A DNA stretch of 64,000 bases from Phycisphaerales bacterium (GCA_020639075.1 JACKHI010000001.1:62001-126000); one strand, 5' to 3'; shown: positions 9,291 through 20,200, counted from the stretch's first letter. Notes: generated by a model from the letters alone, not told the origin. Translations and numbers: made by a program.

Positions 9291-9422
9291 CTTCGCTGCC
9301 GCCGCATGTTACCTAGCTATCGAGTATGCGCTCAAAAGCCAATTAGCCGGCCCAAGGTACCCTGAATTGAGAGACTTGATCTGGAATATGCAGAACGATC
9401 AGACGTCATCGAATTTTATGAC

Positions 9423-9452
9423 GCTGGTGCGAGATAGGAATCTCGCACCAGC
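9423..9452. repeat. Perfect 12-bp inverted repeat
   Basis: GCTGGTGCGAGA, a 6-base loop, then its exact reverse complement. No T run on either side, so it is not an obvious terminator by itself, although it lies 130 bases past the membrane protein gene. Confidence 0.8.
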
Positions 9453-9459
9453 AACGCCG

Positions 9460-9478
9460 TGTCGGGTCGATGACCCGA
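9460..9478. repeat. 8-bp inverted repeat, REP-like
   Basis: GTCGGGTC-GAT-GACCCGAC followed by CTACGA, adjacent to the preceding hairpin. Looks like an extragenic palindrome. Confidence 0.7.
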
Positions 9479-9767
9479 CCTACGACTGACAACTCACGAT
9501 TCGCCGATCAAGCATCCCCTGCGTCATGTTGCATGCGCGGCGACATTCCGACCGTTGGCTCCTCGCCCGGAAAATTTGCACAATTTGCGCCAATTTGCGG
9601 GGGGCGCATTTGCGCGCAAAACGGTCTAACCCGTGCAGCCGAATGGTGTTGGCGGTGCAAATACGGGGCGACGCGTTTGCGCGGGTTTGCGTGTGGGAAA
9701 TTGGAGGAAACGTGCCTCCTGAGGCAATCGGTCGCCTGTGTCAGAAGAAAATTTGGAGGTTCGCCGA

Positions 9768-9792
9768 CATGCCGACGTTGGGCGTCGGCATG
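9768..9792 (-). repeat. Dispersed palindrome, family 1 (copy in 9.8 kb gap)
   Basis: CATGCCGACG, a 5-base loop, CGTCGGCATG: a perfect 10-bp stem. Read on the minus strand it matches the core CATGCYGACSCCCAASGTCGG of the copies at 59288, 59468 and 59521. Confidence 0.75.
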
Positions 9793-9805
9793 GTTCCCGG
9801 CCTGT

Positions 9806-9822
9806 GGTGGGCACGGCCCACC
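9806..9822. repeat. GGTGGGC palindrome
   Basis: GGTGGGC-ACG-GCCCACC followed by CTACG. A short extragenic palindrome; only this copy was noticed in the window. Confidence 0.65.
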
Positions 9823-10013
9823 CTACGACTCTACCCAGACATGAAACGATCGATGGCGCCATTCGTCGCCGAACGGTGCACATCGATCGCATGTGGGTCC
9901 AAGATTTCGAGTCAGGTCGTGCGAATCGGGTCTTCGTTACCCGAAGTCGAACAGCCTCTTGTCAGTCGGCGCAGCCTTGCATCGCGTGTGCACGCTGTCG
10001 TCGCACTAGTCAA

Positions 10014-11936
10014 TTACGGCACCAGCAACTGCACGAATTCCTGCACATCGCGGCCGTCTTTCACGCCGTCGAGGTTGACGTCGGCGCGGTCCGCCGGATT
10101 GGCGGCATCCGGGAACGGTTTGCACAGGATCGACGCCACGAAATTCGGAATGTCGTTGATGTCGACCGAGATGTCGTTGTTCATGTCGCCCGGCAGGAAG
10201 CAGAAGAACTGCAACGCATCCGGCGAGATCGTGATGTGGATTTCGTTGCTCGTCACGCTTCCACAGGGGTTCGTCACGACGCAGCGATAGTCGCCCGTGC
10301 CCTGGTCGCAGTCGAAGAGACCGATCCGAAGTTGAGACGATTCGGATCCCTTGTACAGGAACGGCGTCGACACGCAGTTGTCGTCCGCGATGTCAACCCA
10401 CGTCGCCGTTGCGAGGTCCTTCCGCTGCCATTGGTATTGCAGTGGTCCCGTGCCGGACACGAAGCAGTTGGTCACGGCGCCAAAACTGCTCGCGGTTGTC
10501 TGGACCTTAGACACGAGCGGCAAATTGAGCTGCGGCGCTTCACAGGGCGCGCCGTCAAGGTCGATGATGGCGTCGGCAAACGTTCCGAGACAAGGCGAGG
10601 AATCGTCGAAGATATCCAGCAGCAGCGTTCCGCCGTCGGCGCTGATCTGGCGAGCGGTGTACAGCGTGATGTTGTCGAAACTCGTGTCGCCCATCGGGAG
10701 TTGGGAGGCGACGTAGTCCGAAACGAGCATCGGCTTGCCGCCGTTGATCGTCGGTCGCCAGATGATCGCACGATTGACCGCCGTGGAGAAGAAGGGGCCC
10801 TCGTTGAACGTGCCCTGGCCGACGACGGTATTGCCGTCGGCGCTGACGGCGAGTGCGTAGAGATTTCGAAGCGGCTTATAGACGCCGTTGACTGTGATGT
10901 CATCGGGGCGGCCGAGTTCCGTCACGTCCCACGATACGCCGTTGAAGGTCCACTTGGCCCACGTGATGTAAGCGGGATTGCCGCCGGGATCGGGATTGGG
11001 GCCAAGTTCAAGCTCGGCGAGCTGTGCGCTGATCTGTCCGACGACTTGCGTACCGTCGGCCGTGCTCGGCGCGCCGTCCTGGTTTCCGAACGGATCGAGG
11101 ATCGTCGAGACTCCGTTGCGCCAGACTGTCAATCGTCGACCGGTGTAGGCAGTAAGCGGACCGGCGCCGTCGGGGTCGGGCGTCATGCCATTGTCATACC
11201 CGATGACGAGGCTTCCGTCGCCGTTGGTATGATCGGCGCGGGTCGATGTCGAGCCGGGTTGTGCCGGAAGCATGGAGAACGTGTCGGTATCGCTGTCATA
11301 TTGAAATGCCGAGAAGAATCCGCAGATACCGCTGGGGGCGCAGCCGTTCGTTCGCGGATTGCTGTTCGCCAGGTAACCGCCGCCGACGACGTATCGACCG
11401 TCGCCGGAGATGTCGTTCGGGCTGTTGATCGTAAAGTCGCAGCGCGTGCCGCCGATCCAGACGTTGACGGGCGCCAGCGGAGCGCCGTTGCAGGAATAAT
11501 CCACCGTCACTTGGCTGCGCGGGAACGATCCACAGTTGACCCAGCCCGTCCCGAGCGTCCAACGATGCGAGATGTTTCGAATCGAGCAGGGGGGATTCTG
11601 AGGCGCGACTTCGTTGCCGAGGAAGCAGTTGAGATCGCCCCAGTCGTCGAGATTGCCTTTCTGCATTGCAAGTGCGGAAAGATCGCTGCTCGCGAAAATC
11701 GTGCCTTCGGCAAATCCACCGGGCAGAAATTCGACGCTGTCGCCGCGATGCCAAACGGTCACGAGACCTTCGTCGATCGACGAATCGAGCAGGGAGCCGA
11801 CGACGGCGTTTCCGTCCGCCGAGATATCGCCGCCGCTGATGCGACCGAGATTGATGTACGTCGGTTGTGCCGAGACGACGGTCGCGCCGCAGAGGGCGAC
11901 AAGCGCGACGATGGCAGAGCAGAGATTTCGTGTCAC
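10014..11936 (-). CDS. Secreted beta-propeller-like protein with C-terminal dockerin-type domain
   Basis: 640 residues. The signal peptide NLCSAIVALVALCGATVVSAQ is followed by repeated ISADGNAVVG / ISGDGRYVVGGG / VSADGNTVVGQG motifs typical of HAF-type extracellular propeller repeats. An Ig-like segment follows (GPLQYQWQRKD ... CVVTNPCGSVTSNEI). The end is a dockerin-like pair: GDMNNDISVDINDIPNFV and ADVNLDGVKDGRDVQEFV, with calcium-ligand spacing. It starts at a GTG (11936) with AAGGAG 7 bases ahead. Probably exported and held in an extracellular assembly. Specific role unknown. Confidence 0.82.
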   Translation of the reverse strand: MTRNLCSAIVALVALCGATVVSAQPTYINLGRISGGDISADGNAVVGSLLDSSIDEGLVTVWHRGDSVEFLPGGFAEGTIFASSDLSALAMQKGNLDDWGDLNCFLGNEVAPQNPPCSIRNISHRWTLGTGWVNCGSFPRSQVTVDYSCNGAPLAPVNVWIGGTRCDFTINSPNDISGDGRYVVGGGYLANSNPRTNGCAPSGICGFFSAFQYDSDTDTFSMLPAQPGSTSTRADHTNGDGSLVIGYDNGMTPDPDGAGPLTAYTGRRLTVWRNGVSTILDPFGNQDGAPSTADGTQVVGQISAQLAELELGPNPDPGGNPAYITWAKWTFNGVSWDVTELGRPDDITVNGVYKPLRNLYALAVSADGNTVVGQGTFNEGPFFSTAVNRAIIWRPTINGGKPMLVSDYVASQLPMGDTSFDNITLYTARQISADGGTLLLDIFDDSSPCLGTFADAIIDLDGAPCEAPQLNLPLVSKVQTTASSFGAVTNCFVSGTGPLQYQWQRKDLATATWVDIADDNCVSTPFLYKGSESSQLRIGLFDCDQGTGDYRCVVTNPCGSVTSNEIHITISPDALQFFCFLPGDMNNDISVDINDIPNFVASILCKPFPDAANPADRADVNLDGVKDGRDVQEFVQLLVP

Positions 11937-12167
11937 GATTTACTCCTTCAAATCCGGGATCGCGATGATCAGTTGGCGTCGTTCGACGCGCGGTCATCGT
12001 TGATACTCATCTTGTTCGCCAAGTCGGGCGTCGTTCGGCGTCATGAAGCATCTGGCTTCGGGTTGCCGATCGCGAGGTTCGTTGATGTCTGACCGTATAG
12101 TCGTGAATGCAGTTTTCGAATTTGTTGTTCGAATCAGCTTTCGACTTTCATTCCTTCCCAGAGGGAA

Positions 12168-12194
12168 GAGCGGCGTCCTTGTCGGACGCCGCTC
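12168..12194. terminator. Hairpin downstream of the PEP-CTERM gene
   Basis: GAGCGGCGTCC, a 5-base loop, GGACGCCGCTC: a perfect 11-bp stem about 50 bases past the stop of the minus-strand gene at 12245. The following T tract is poor (CTTCCCTCT), so efficiency is unsure. Confidence 0.6.
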
Positions 12195-12244
12195 CTTCGC
12201 CCCCTTGAGAAGTCTCAAACGTCGGGACGTTCGGACGATGCGAT

Positions 12245-13948
12245 TCAGGCGCGTCGGCGTCGGATCAGGCCGATGCTGCCGGCGACGACGAGCAACATGC
12301 CGGCCGTCGGCTCAGGAACGCAAGTTGTTACGAGTGCGACTTCGCCACTCGTGCCCGGCACCTTCATCGCGAGGCAACCGAGGTCGTTGAACGCGTTGGC
12401 GCCACCTTCGCCGTTCGCGGACGCGTCGTACGACGGGATGCCGGCGGTGAATCCGAAGTAGCTGCTACCTTCGCGGGCCGCCAGGAACAGGCCTTCCGTG
12501 GCGTCCCAGATCCAGACACTCGAGTTGTCGGCCGACGTGACGGCTGCACCGGTCAGCGACGACGAGAAGACGATCTGGCCGAGGTTGTTCATGAGAATGT
12601 TCGTCGGGGCACCGAAGAAGGTGTCGGCCAGGCCCGGAACGGCATCGCCTTCGCGGACGACGAGTGCATCGCTGCCGCCGATCTGTGTCTGCCAGAGCGC
12701 GACGTCGTTGGCCGTCGTGACGTCTGTCCCGGCCATCGTGCCGAGCCACGCAACCTGGTCGTTGTTGTTCAGGAATGCGCTGGCAAAGCCTGACGACAGC
12801 GATGAAAGCGTCGCGTCGCCGCCGATGCCCGGAGCGGGATCGCCAGTCTGGGCAACGATCGCCGTCGTGCCGCTAAGATGCGTCATCAGCGCCTGATCGT
12901 TGACGCCTGTCGTGATTGCAGCGCCCTGCAGACTGAACGCCCCGAAGATATTACGACCGTTGTTGTTCAACGGCTGTCGCGCCGAGGTAAACGGGACCGT
13001 AAGCCCGAAGATCGGATGAGACGTCGCGGCGCCGTAGTCAATACCGGCAATGCCTGTCGGCATGTTCGAGCGCGCCACGAGGGACAAGGCACCCGTTCCG
13101 TCGCCGTTCAGAATCGTACCGGCGTCCGCAGCCGTAGTTGGTGCGATTGCCGGATCAAGATTCGTAAACGTCTGCAACAGACCGGAGCCGTTCATGCCCG
13201 CCACGCCTGTCGTGTTGATGATTTCGCCGCCCGGGAAGACCGCGTTCGGTACGCCGCGCTGGTAAACGAGGCCGAGACTGCCGGGCGAGCCGACCCACAA
13301 ACCGCTATTCTGCGGGGACGCCGGTGCGCCCGTGCCGACGACGGTGCCTGTCAGAACCGTCTGTCCGGCATTGTTGACGCGATTGCTGCTGCTTGAGGAG
13401 CTGGCGGGATTCTGCACGTTGCCGACGATTCCGGGAACCGGATCGCCTTCCTGGTAAAACTTCTGGAACGAGCCTGCCTGGCCAGTCCAGATGGCCTGAT
13501 CACTGGTTGTTGTGACGGTTCCGCCGCTGATCGAGCCGCCGATCCACATGTGACCGTTCGGACTCATGGCGAGATTATTTGTCTGTCGCGTTACATAGGT
13601 CGTACCGGTCGTTCCGGGGAGAAGCGCGCCGCCTTCCTGGATCTGGTTTGCGATCGTGCCAAACGCGCCGTACCAGTACCCAACGTCATTGGCGGATGTG
13701 ACGGTACCGCTATCCGCGAGTTCGCCCGCGAATCCGACGTTGTTATTCAGGTCGATTCCCGGATTCTGGAACGCACTGGACGTCGCCAACCACGATTCAC
13801 CGGCGAAGCCCGGCACTGCATCGGAGTTCTTCACTACCAGGCTCAACGGCAGGCTCGGCTGAGCCGATGCCACGGACGTCGCGAACATGGCTGCCGCCAT
13901 TGCCCCCACAACAAATCCCTGCGACTTACGAAATCTGATGCCGATCAT
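12245..13948 (-). CDS. PEP-CTERM exported protein with NxxGxxxF-type tandem repeats
   Basis: 567 residues. The signal peptide (FVVGAMAAAMFATSVASAQ) is followed by about seven degenerate repeats with cores such as GIDLNNNVGFAGEL, NNAGQTVLTGT, NNNGRNIFGAF, NNNDQVAWLGT and NNLGQIVFSSS, each linked to ...VREGDAVPGL-like text. The C-terminus is a sorting signal, VPEPTAGMLLVVAGSIGLIRRRR, of the exosortase/PEP-CTERM type. Such proteins are cleaved by an exosortase and anchored to the surface or exopolysaccharide. GAGGAGGGAG precedes the ATG at 13948. Ligand unknown. Confidence 0.86.
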   Translation of the reverse strand: MIGIRFRKSQGFVVGAMAAAMFATSVASAQPSLPLSLVVKNSDAVPGFAGESWLATSSAFQNPGIDLNNNVGFAGELADSGTVTSANDVGYWYGAFGTIANQIQEGGALLPGTTGTTYVTRQTNNLAMSPNGHMWIGGSISGGTVTTTSDQAIWTGQAGSFQKFYQEGDPVPGIVGNVQNPASSSSSSNRVNNAGQTVLTGTVVGTGAPASPQNSGLWVGSPGSLGLVYQRGVPNAVFPGGEIINTTGVAGMNGSGLLQTFTNLDPAIAPTTAADAGTILNGDGTGALSLVARSNMPTGIAGIDYGAATSHPIFGLTVPFTSARQPLNNNGRNIFGAFSLQGAAITTGVNDQALMTHLSGTTAIVAQTGDPAPGIGGDATLSSLSSGFASAFLNNNDQVAWLGTMAGTDVTTANDVALWQTQIGGSDALVVREGDAVPGLADTFFGAPTNILMNNLGQIVFSSSLTGAAVTSADNSSVWIWDATEGLFLAAREGSSYFGFTAGIPSYDASANGEGGANAFNDLGCLAMKVPGTSGEVALVTTCVPEPTAGMLLVVAGSIGLIRRRRA

Positions 13949-14287
13949 CTTTCTCCCTCCTCAGAGTTGGTTTCGAGCGATGCAAGGCGCGACGCTCCGG
14001 TTTCAGTCAGTCTCATCAATGCGTTTTGCAGATGCTGACTCGCCATCAAGGCGAATGCAGCTTGATTGATGGATCGGAACCCGGATCCTGCGTCCATCCA
14101 AATCACGATGGATAGTCCGCGCGACGCATTGGATTCAGTCCATGACTCATAATGTACCTACCGGCAATTGTATTTGCAAGTGTTTCTGGAAACATTCGTA
14201 GAAAATTCTGCAGACATGTTGCGTCCGAGCCGGATACCCTCTAATATGCGATTATTGAATGATTTATGGCGATTGGAGAAACCGCCA
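13949..14287. other. Divergent intergenic region
   Basis: Holds the leader and ribosome-binding site of the PEP-CTERM gene (minus) and the AT-rich leader of the gene at 14288 (plus). No further gene or convincing promoter pair was identified. Confidence 0.5.
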
Positions 14288-15532
14288 ATGGCTGGTCAGT
14301 CTTCGGAAATTACGAATCTCGGCGTCCCCGATTTCGAATCGCATGTCGTCGCGGTGCTCGGTCGGCTTCGCGCCGCATTCGCAGAGCTATTTCAAGCCGT
14401 TGGCGCCGATGCGACGCGGCCTCAGGACGTCGCACGCGACTTCGGTCTGAACAGAACGATGACCTGGAAGATCTCGAAGGTCATCTGCGAACCGGATGCT
14501 GCGGCGGCGGTCGGCAATCTACCCGGTCGCGCGGGACTCAATATTGTGTTGGACACGTTCAAGAGGTCCGGTGCGCCTGTCGCCATTCTAAAAGAAGTGC
14601 GAGACGCGCTGGCGGCGTTTGATGCCATGCAGGAAGTCCATGCGGGAGATCGAGACACGCTTGAAGCCATGCTCGGCGCGATGTCGGGCGGCCCTGACGC
14701 ATACCAGCAACTTGAGAATCAGCGGAAAGCGGCGTTTCGGGCCAACAGCGCGATCTGGGGTGTGCAGGCGCGTCTTCAAGTCTGTGTGAACATGATTGCA
14801 CCGAGTGAAGACCCCGACTTCGTCGACCTTGTCTGGATCAGCGGTCTGATCGACTTTCGTCGACTTCGCCGCGATGCGGTGTGGGCCGTCGCCTCGACGC
14901 GAAAGGTAGACGATGAAGGAAAGGCGATCCCGACGGGAAAGATCGAGAGCGTCGATCCCGCGTATTCGGGCGATGACAATGCGCCGCTGATGGGATCGTT
15001 CTGTTCCGATCCCACGCCCGAACTTCGGCTGAACCAGGGGGCGGACGGTATTCTGCGATACGAACTCGTCGAAGGGCCCATCGGCAACACGGCGGCAATG
15101 ACCTGCATCATCGGCATCTTCGGCCGCGCTTTCGTTCGCCGCACAAAAGTCCCCGGCGACACGATCGGCGAACACCTCGCACGTCTCTATACGCCGGCGG
15201 AACTGCTCATCCACGACCTGTTCGTACACAAGGACATTACGAACGCCCACGATCCGACAATTCACCTGTACGATCAATTGCCGATCGCACCTCCGTATCC
15301 CGTCTGCGGTCGCGAGCGGAGCGAACTGCCGTTTGCGGAGTCCGTTCAGGCGCTCGGGCATGGATCGCGATCGGCCGTCGTACCGGAATTCCCGCGCTAC
15401 GGCGCCATCATCGACTCCGCGTGTGAACGACTCGCGTGGGATCCGAAGGCGTTTCTCGGGTTCCGATTCCGATTGAAATACCCGCCGATTCCGAGCGTAG
15501 CGCTGTTTCGTTATCCCCTGGCGGACAGGTAA
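14288..15532 (+). CDS. Hypothetical protein with helix-turn-helix-like segment
   Basis: 414 residues, no known family. The N-terminal part holds a helix-turn-helix-like stretch, ATRPQDVARDFGLNRTMTWK, so a DNA-binding role is possible but unproven. The rest is mixed alpha/beta without membrane segments. The ATG at 14288 is chosen because GGAGA at 14275-14279 lies 8 bases ahead; the frame is open further upstream to 14168. It stands alone between a divergent PEP-CTERM gene and a convergent unknown pair. Confidence 0.72.
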   Translation: MAGQSSEITNLGVPDFESHVVAVLGRLRAAFAELFQAVGADATRPQDVARDFGLNRTMTWKISKVICEPDAAAAVGNLPGRAGLNIVLDTFKRSGAPVAILKEVRDALAAFDAMQEVHAGDRDTLEAMLGAMSGGPDAYQQLENQRKAAFRANSAIWGVQARLQVCVNMIAPSEDPDFVDLVWISGLIDFRRLRRDAVWAVASTRKVDDEGKAIPTGKIESVDPAYSGDDNAPLMGSFCSDPTPELRLNQGADGILRYELVEGPIGNTAAMTCIIGIFGRAFVRRTKVPGDTIGEHLARLYTPAELLIHDLFVHKDITNAHDPTIHLYDQLPIAPPYPVCGRERSELPFAESVQALGHGSRSAVVPEFPRYGAIIDSACERLAWDPKAFLGFRFRLKYPPIPSVALFRYPLADR

Positions 15533-15665
15533 TCTCCGAGCGTCGTCCGCCCGCCATTGTTTTGTGTCGATGCGCCGGCGGATCAAACGGCAAACGCGGA
15601 CGCGCAAAGGGATGCGACGAAAGGGAGATCGACGCGGCCCAGATCGCGAGTCATTTCGTGTTCAG

Positions 15666-16127
15666 TTAGCGGTTCAATGACATCTGCTGCAAAAACACCT
15701 CGGCCGACGCCGCGGGCTGATAGTCGGCAATCTTCTCAAAGTCGGATCGACTGAAGCCGTAATAACCGACAAGATACAACCCCGTCTGTGCGATCGGACC
15801 GTCGTTGACGAATGTGAAATAGGTGCGATACATCCAGATGTTGTAATCCTCGTACGTTTCCGTACATCGCGCGCGGCACTTGGGACACTCGAACAATCGC
15901 GATTGGGCTGGCGACGTCGCTGCTGCATTGTCTATCTTCAAGAAACGGTTCTGGATGATCTCGAGCCCCAGGATCTGCGAGTCCGCCAGCCCCACAGGCC
16001 CGATGCCGTAGTCCTCGAAGTTGAAGGACACGAGCTTACGAAAACCCGGGCTTGCACAAAAGCACTCGCGCTGCCAGGCCTCGAGCAAATCGGGGAGCAG
16101 AGCCTGCCGGAATTCTTCGGGCGTCAT
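15666..16127 (-). CDS. Hypothetical protein with CxxC motif
   Basis: 153 residues, not recognised. It contains a single zinc-knuckle-like group, FECPKCRARCTETYEDYNIW, and an aromatic-rich C-terminal half (YRTYFTFVNDG ... LVGYYGFSRSDF). No signal peptide. It starts 44 bases after the stop of the gene at 16172, in the same direction, so the two are probably co-transcribed. Confidence 0.62.
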   Translation of the reverse strand: MTPEEFRQALLPDLLEAWQRECFCASPGFRKLVSFNFEDYGIGPVGLADSQILGLEIIQNRFLKIDNAAATSPAQSRLFECPKCRARCTETYEDYNIWMYRTYFTFVNDGPIAQTGLYLVGYYGFSRSDFEKIADYQPAASAEVFLQQMSLNR

Positions 16128-16171
16128 AGGCGAAGGCCTCTCGCGAGAATCGTCGCTCCGTACGGCTTGGC

Positions 16172-16882
16172 TTAGAAATCGAGCTTCATCACGAGCTTGT
16201 GTTGCGTCGCCTTGCGAGCGAGTTCATAGAAGATGGCATAGGCGAATCGGGCGCTGTCTTCGAGGGACGCGTCGTCGCTGCATCCGTCCTGCCGCCACTG
16301 GGCGATCGTCGCCTCATCCGCCGCCCATGTATTCGCATTGAGATCGAAGAGTTGTTGCAGGAGCTGCACACTGGAGCCGAAGCAGCCCTCGTCGCCGGCG
16401 AGATCCTCGCCTGCGAATGTGAAATCGAAATCCGACGGCAACCACATGGATGTGTCGCGGAGCAGCGCCGGGTACAGCGTGTCTGAATCCTCATCGGAGC
16501 TCTTCAGGTACGCCTCGTCGTCCGCCCAATCTTCCACGCATTGGGTCGGACGCTCGAGATCCGGATGTTCGGAATAGGCGGCCCAAAGCAGCAGTGATGA
16601 ATATCCGTCCCATGTCGGCCTGTCAGCGAAATAGGGTGCGTCGTCCGACTCGTCCCAGTCCAACGGTCCCTCAAGATGTTCTTCCAGGGCGTCGGAAACA
16701 ACACTGCGCCAGATCGACACGGCCTCTCGTATCTCGTCGGGATCCGTGATTGCGTCTTCCGGATCTTGAGGGCGGATCACTTTGATGGGCGTTCCGGATT
16801 CCCGCGCCCAGCGTTCGGCGGGCGTTTCCCAATCCTGAAGGTAATATCGCGTCAACGAACCGACATAGACGTCCAAGCCCAT
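16172..16882 (-). CDS. Hypothetical acidic protein
   Basis: 236 residues, rich in Asp, Glu and Trp. It begins GLDVYVGSLTRYYLQDWET, a start that resembles small cytoplasmic proteins of unknown role, and has no signal or membrane segment. Upstream member of a likely two-gene unit with 15666-16127. Acidic, compact unknown proteins of this kind sometimes act as immunity proteins, but there is no toxin nearby, so no function is assigned. Confidence 0.65.
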   Translation of the reverse strand: MGLDVYVGSLTRYYLQDWETPAERWARESGTPIKVIRPQDPEDAITDPDEIREAVSIWRSVVSDALEEHLEGPLDWDESDDAPYFADRPTWDGYSSLLLWAAYSEHPDLERPTQCVEDWADDEAYLKSSDEDSDTLYPALLRDTSMWLPSDFDFTFAGEDLAGDEGCFGSSVQLLQQLFDLNANTWAADEATIAQWRQDGCSDDASLEDSARFAYAIFYELARKATQHKLVMKLDF

Positions 16883-17135
16883 CGTGATGACTCCTGCGAC
16901 TCGTTGGTTCCGGCGGCGCCAGGACCCGAGTCAGACTTGTGCCACCGGCGGACAACCGGCCGGCGTTAGCGCATGCCAACTCCCGCAAGGGACTTCGTCA
17001 AGCCTCATTTCACGTTGCGACGTCATTTGTCGGCCGCTCCTCAGTTCTTTCCGACGCGAGCCGGAGTCGGTGGGTTCGCTGACGCGGTCGGAATGGGCAT
17101 TCCCGGCACCACGGCGTCGGCGTGCGATCCGTCGC

Positions 17136-17183
17136 AAAAAGAAAGTGCCCGGGCGTCGCTCGATTCGAGCAGCGCCCGGGCAC
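17136..17183 (-). terminator. Strong terminator after the 1780-residue gene
   Basis: A near-perfect 18-bp stem starting GTGCCCGGGCG, closed over a tiny loop, followed on the minus strand by TTTCTTTTT. It lies about 50 bases past the stop at 17235. Confidence 0.85.
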
Positions 17184-17234
17184 GAATTGGTCTCAGTCAA
17201 TCACGCGGTCCGATGAACGACCGCGTGATCGCGC

Positions 17235-20200
17235 TCAGTTGCAGGTCGGGTTCGCCTGCAGGATCAGGTCCACGAACGCTGCAACGTCGGCGCCGTCGAC
17301 AACCGTGTCGACCACGATATCCGCACACTCGCAGGTCGCCGTCGGAGCGCCGTTGTTCGCAGCGATCACGCAGTCGGTGAATCGCTGGATGTCGGCGCCG
17401 TCAATGACCTGGTCGCCGTCCATGTCCGCCGGACACGTGAGGCAGCTGGCAACACATTCGCCGGATAGCGAGAACTCCGTCGGTCCGACGGTCGATCCGA
17501 AGGTTCGGACGCCGTTCTGGAACCAGTACGTCTCGCCGGCCTGCGCGACAAAGCTGAAGGGTATCAGCACGGTGCTGCCGGAGTTGTAGCGGCACGCCAC
17601 TTCAACGAGGTTGTTGCAATCCGGGCCGGCATGTACTGAGACAATCTGGCTGTACTGGAAGGAGGGCGACGTATCCTGAAGATCAACCGTGATCTCGCAG
17701 GTTCCCGGCGCCGTCCAGGTAAACCAGACGTCCTTGTCCATGTTCGTCGCGGACGTCGAATCGCAGCTGGCGATCGGCAGGCCATCCGTCGCCAACAACG
17801 GATTGTACGACGACAGGAAGGGCAGGCCCGGCACAACCTCGGCCGTCTCGCATGTGTCGTTCGCCGGCGCGACCGCACAGTCGATGAACACATTTAACGG
17901 TACACCGGGTATTCCCGGAGGCGTGCCGTTGGAGTTCCAGTCGAGGCCGACGAGGATCCAGTACGTCGTGCCGCCCGTCAGCGGGATCGAGGTTCCCGTG
18001 TCGGAGATCGTGCAACCCACCTGGTTGAGGGAATTGCAGTCCGGGCCGGTGAAGATACCCCAGACCGCGTTGTTCGCCGACGGTTCGCCGAAGATCAGCG
18101 TGCAGTTCGATGCCGGCGTGTACTGATACCAGACACCGAGGTCGACGGACACGGCGCTTTCCTGATTGCAGGATACGTCAACATCATTCGTCGCCGACGA
18201 GATGACGACGTCCTCTTCGTACGGCAGCGAGTTGATGATCGTCGCGTCGCACACAAGATCGTTAACGGGCGGCGTCATCGGCACACAGTCGAAGTTCACC
18301 GACAGGGCCGCTGACGGAACGATCGGCGTCGTGGATTCGATGCCGAACATGATCCAGTAAGTCTCGCCCATGAACATCGGAACGCCGACATGGTCCGTCG
18401 CGCTGCAATAACTCTCAAAAGCGAAGTCGCAGCTGGAGCCCGTGAAGACGGCGATCGCCACGTTCAGCGAAGAGGTCTCGCTGATAAGGGCCATGCAGTC
18501 CGACGTCGGCGTGTACGTATACCAGACGCCCTTTTGCGTCATTTCCGTTCCGCCGGACGAGTTGCAGCTGACGGGTACGTCATTCGTCGCAAGCGCGATG
18601 CTCTGAGAGTTCGAGAACGGTGTGCTCAGAATTTCAATTGCATCACAGATCTCGTCGTTCACCGTCGGTTGCGAGCAGTCGAATGCGATCGACATCGGCT
18701 CTGAGGTCGGCATGCCCGGATTGGGGCCGTTATTTGCCATCAGAATCCAATACGTGTTGCCCGCAGTCAGGCCGAAGCTGAACGTCTCGCTCGACGTACA
18801 TTCAATCTCGCTGATGCCGAAACAGCTCACGCCTTCGTAGAGACCGATCGAAGCATTCTGTCCCGAGCCTTCGTCGATCGTCAGCGTGCAGTCCACGGGC
18901 GGCGTGTATGTGTACCAGACGCCGTTGGCGGCAACCGGCACGGAGTTGGACGTACAGTTGGAATCCAGGAACGGAGGATCATCCGTCGCAGCCGCCACAT
19001 CCGGCGCGTCGAAGAACGGCAGACCGGTCATGTTCAGATCGATTGCGTTGCACTCCGTGTCGTTGACCGGCGGCATCCTGCAATCGAAGACCGCGCTGAC
19101 CGCCCCAGACGGGGCGACCGGCTGCGAGAAGCCGAACGCGCTGATCAGGAACCAGTACTGCTCGCCCTGCGTCAACGGGATCGATATGGTCTCGAACGAA
19201 GCGCCGCCCGTGCAGCCGATCTGCGTCAGATTGTCGCACGTTCCGACAAAGGCGCCGATCGCGACGTCCAGCACGTCAACGTCCTCGATGATCATCGAGC
19301 AGTTGGACGTGGCCGTGTATGTGTACCAGATGCCGTAATAGGATTCGTCCGGATCCGTCGATCCGCAGAAATTCGTCGTAAACGGTGGGATGATCTGGCT
19401 CATCCAGACGTCGTTCGACGCGTACGTGATATCCACGACGTCCAAGAACGGGAACGTGGTCAATACCGTCGCGTCGCACGGCATGTCGTTCGCCGGTCCG
19501 GGGCCGCAGTCGATATTCAGCGTCACATCCGTCGTGCCGAACGTCGATGTGCCGGTTCGACCGATCTGGATCCAGTACGTCTGTCCTGTCTGCATATGGA
19601 CGTTTCTGACCTCGGACGACGTGCTGCTCGAGAGGTTGTTCGTGCAACCCACGAGCGAGAGATTCTGGCAGTCCGGGCCTTCCCAGATCTGCATCTGTAT
19701 GTCGAAGGAGGACGACGGCGTCGCCGTGATGCGGGAGAAGCACTCGCTTGTCGCCACATACTTGTGCCAGCTGTCGTACAGCATCGACCCGGGGACCGAG
19801 AAGTTGTCGTCGCACTGACCGCCCGGCATGTTGGCGTTGAGCGACCCGATGTCGGTGATCAGCGTGCTGAACGGCACCGACGGAATCGTCGTCGCACTCG
19901 GGCAGGCATCGCCCGGTGCCGGAACGTTGCACGACATCGTGAATTCCTGATCCACGCTGGGGACGGTCGGTGCACTGGACGAATTCATACCGACAAGGAT
20001 CCAGTATTGAACGCCGGCGTACAGGTCGACGTACTGGTCCGTATCAGGATCCGTGCAGTAGTACTCCGTCAGGTCGTTGCAGTTGGGGCCTGTAAAGACC
20101 GTCATAACGGCGCTCTGGCTGGACCCTTCATTCAGGCCGGCGGTGCAATCCGTCAACGGCATGTATGTGTACCAGACGCCGTGCCAGACGTTTGTTGCGC

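Larger units (their letters stand above)
9291..10013. other. Gene-free stretch carrying palindromic repeats
   Basis: No supportable gene is present. It holds four separate hairpin-forming elements (9423-9452, 9460-9478, 9768-9792, 9806-9822), and the third also occurs near 59.3-59.6 kb. It separates the AT-rich segment from the exported-protein genes. Confidence 0.6.

Noticed and set aside
8064..9480. Integrated mobile element with att sites
   Set aside because: No integrase and no second copy of the tRNA 3' end found; only composition supports it.
9738..12092. 784-codon plus-strand frame
   Set aside because: Antisense to the dockerin-type gene; composition and lack of motifs show it is a shadow.
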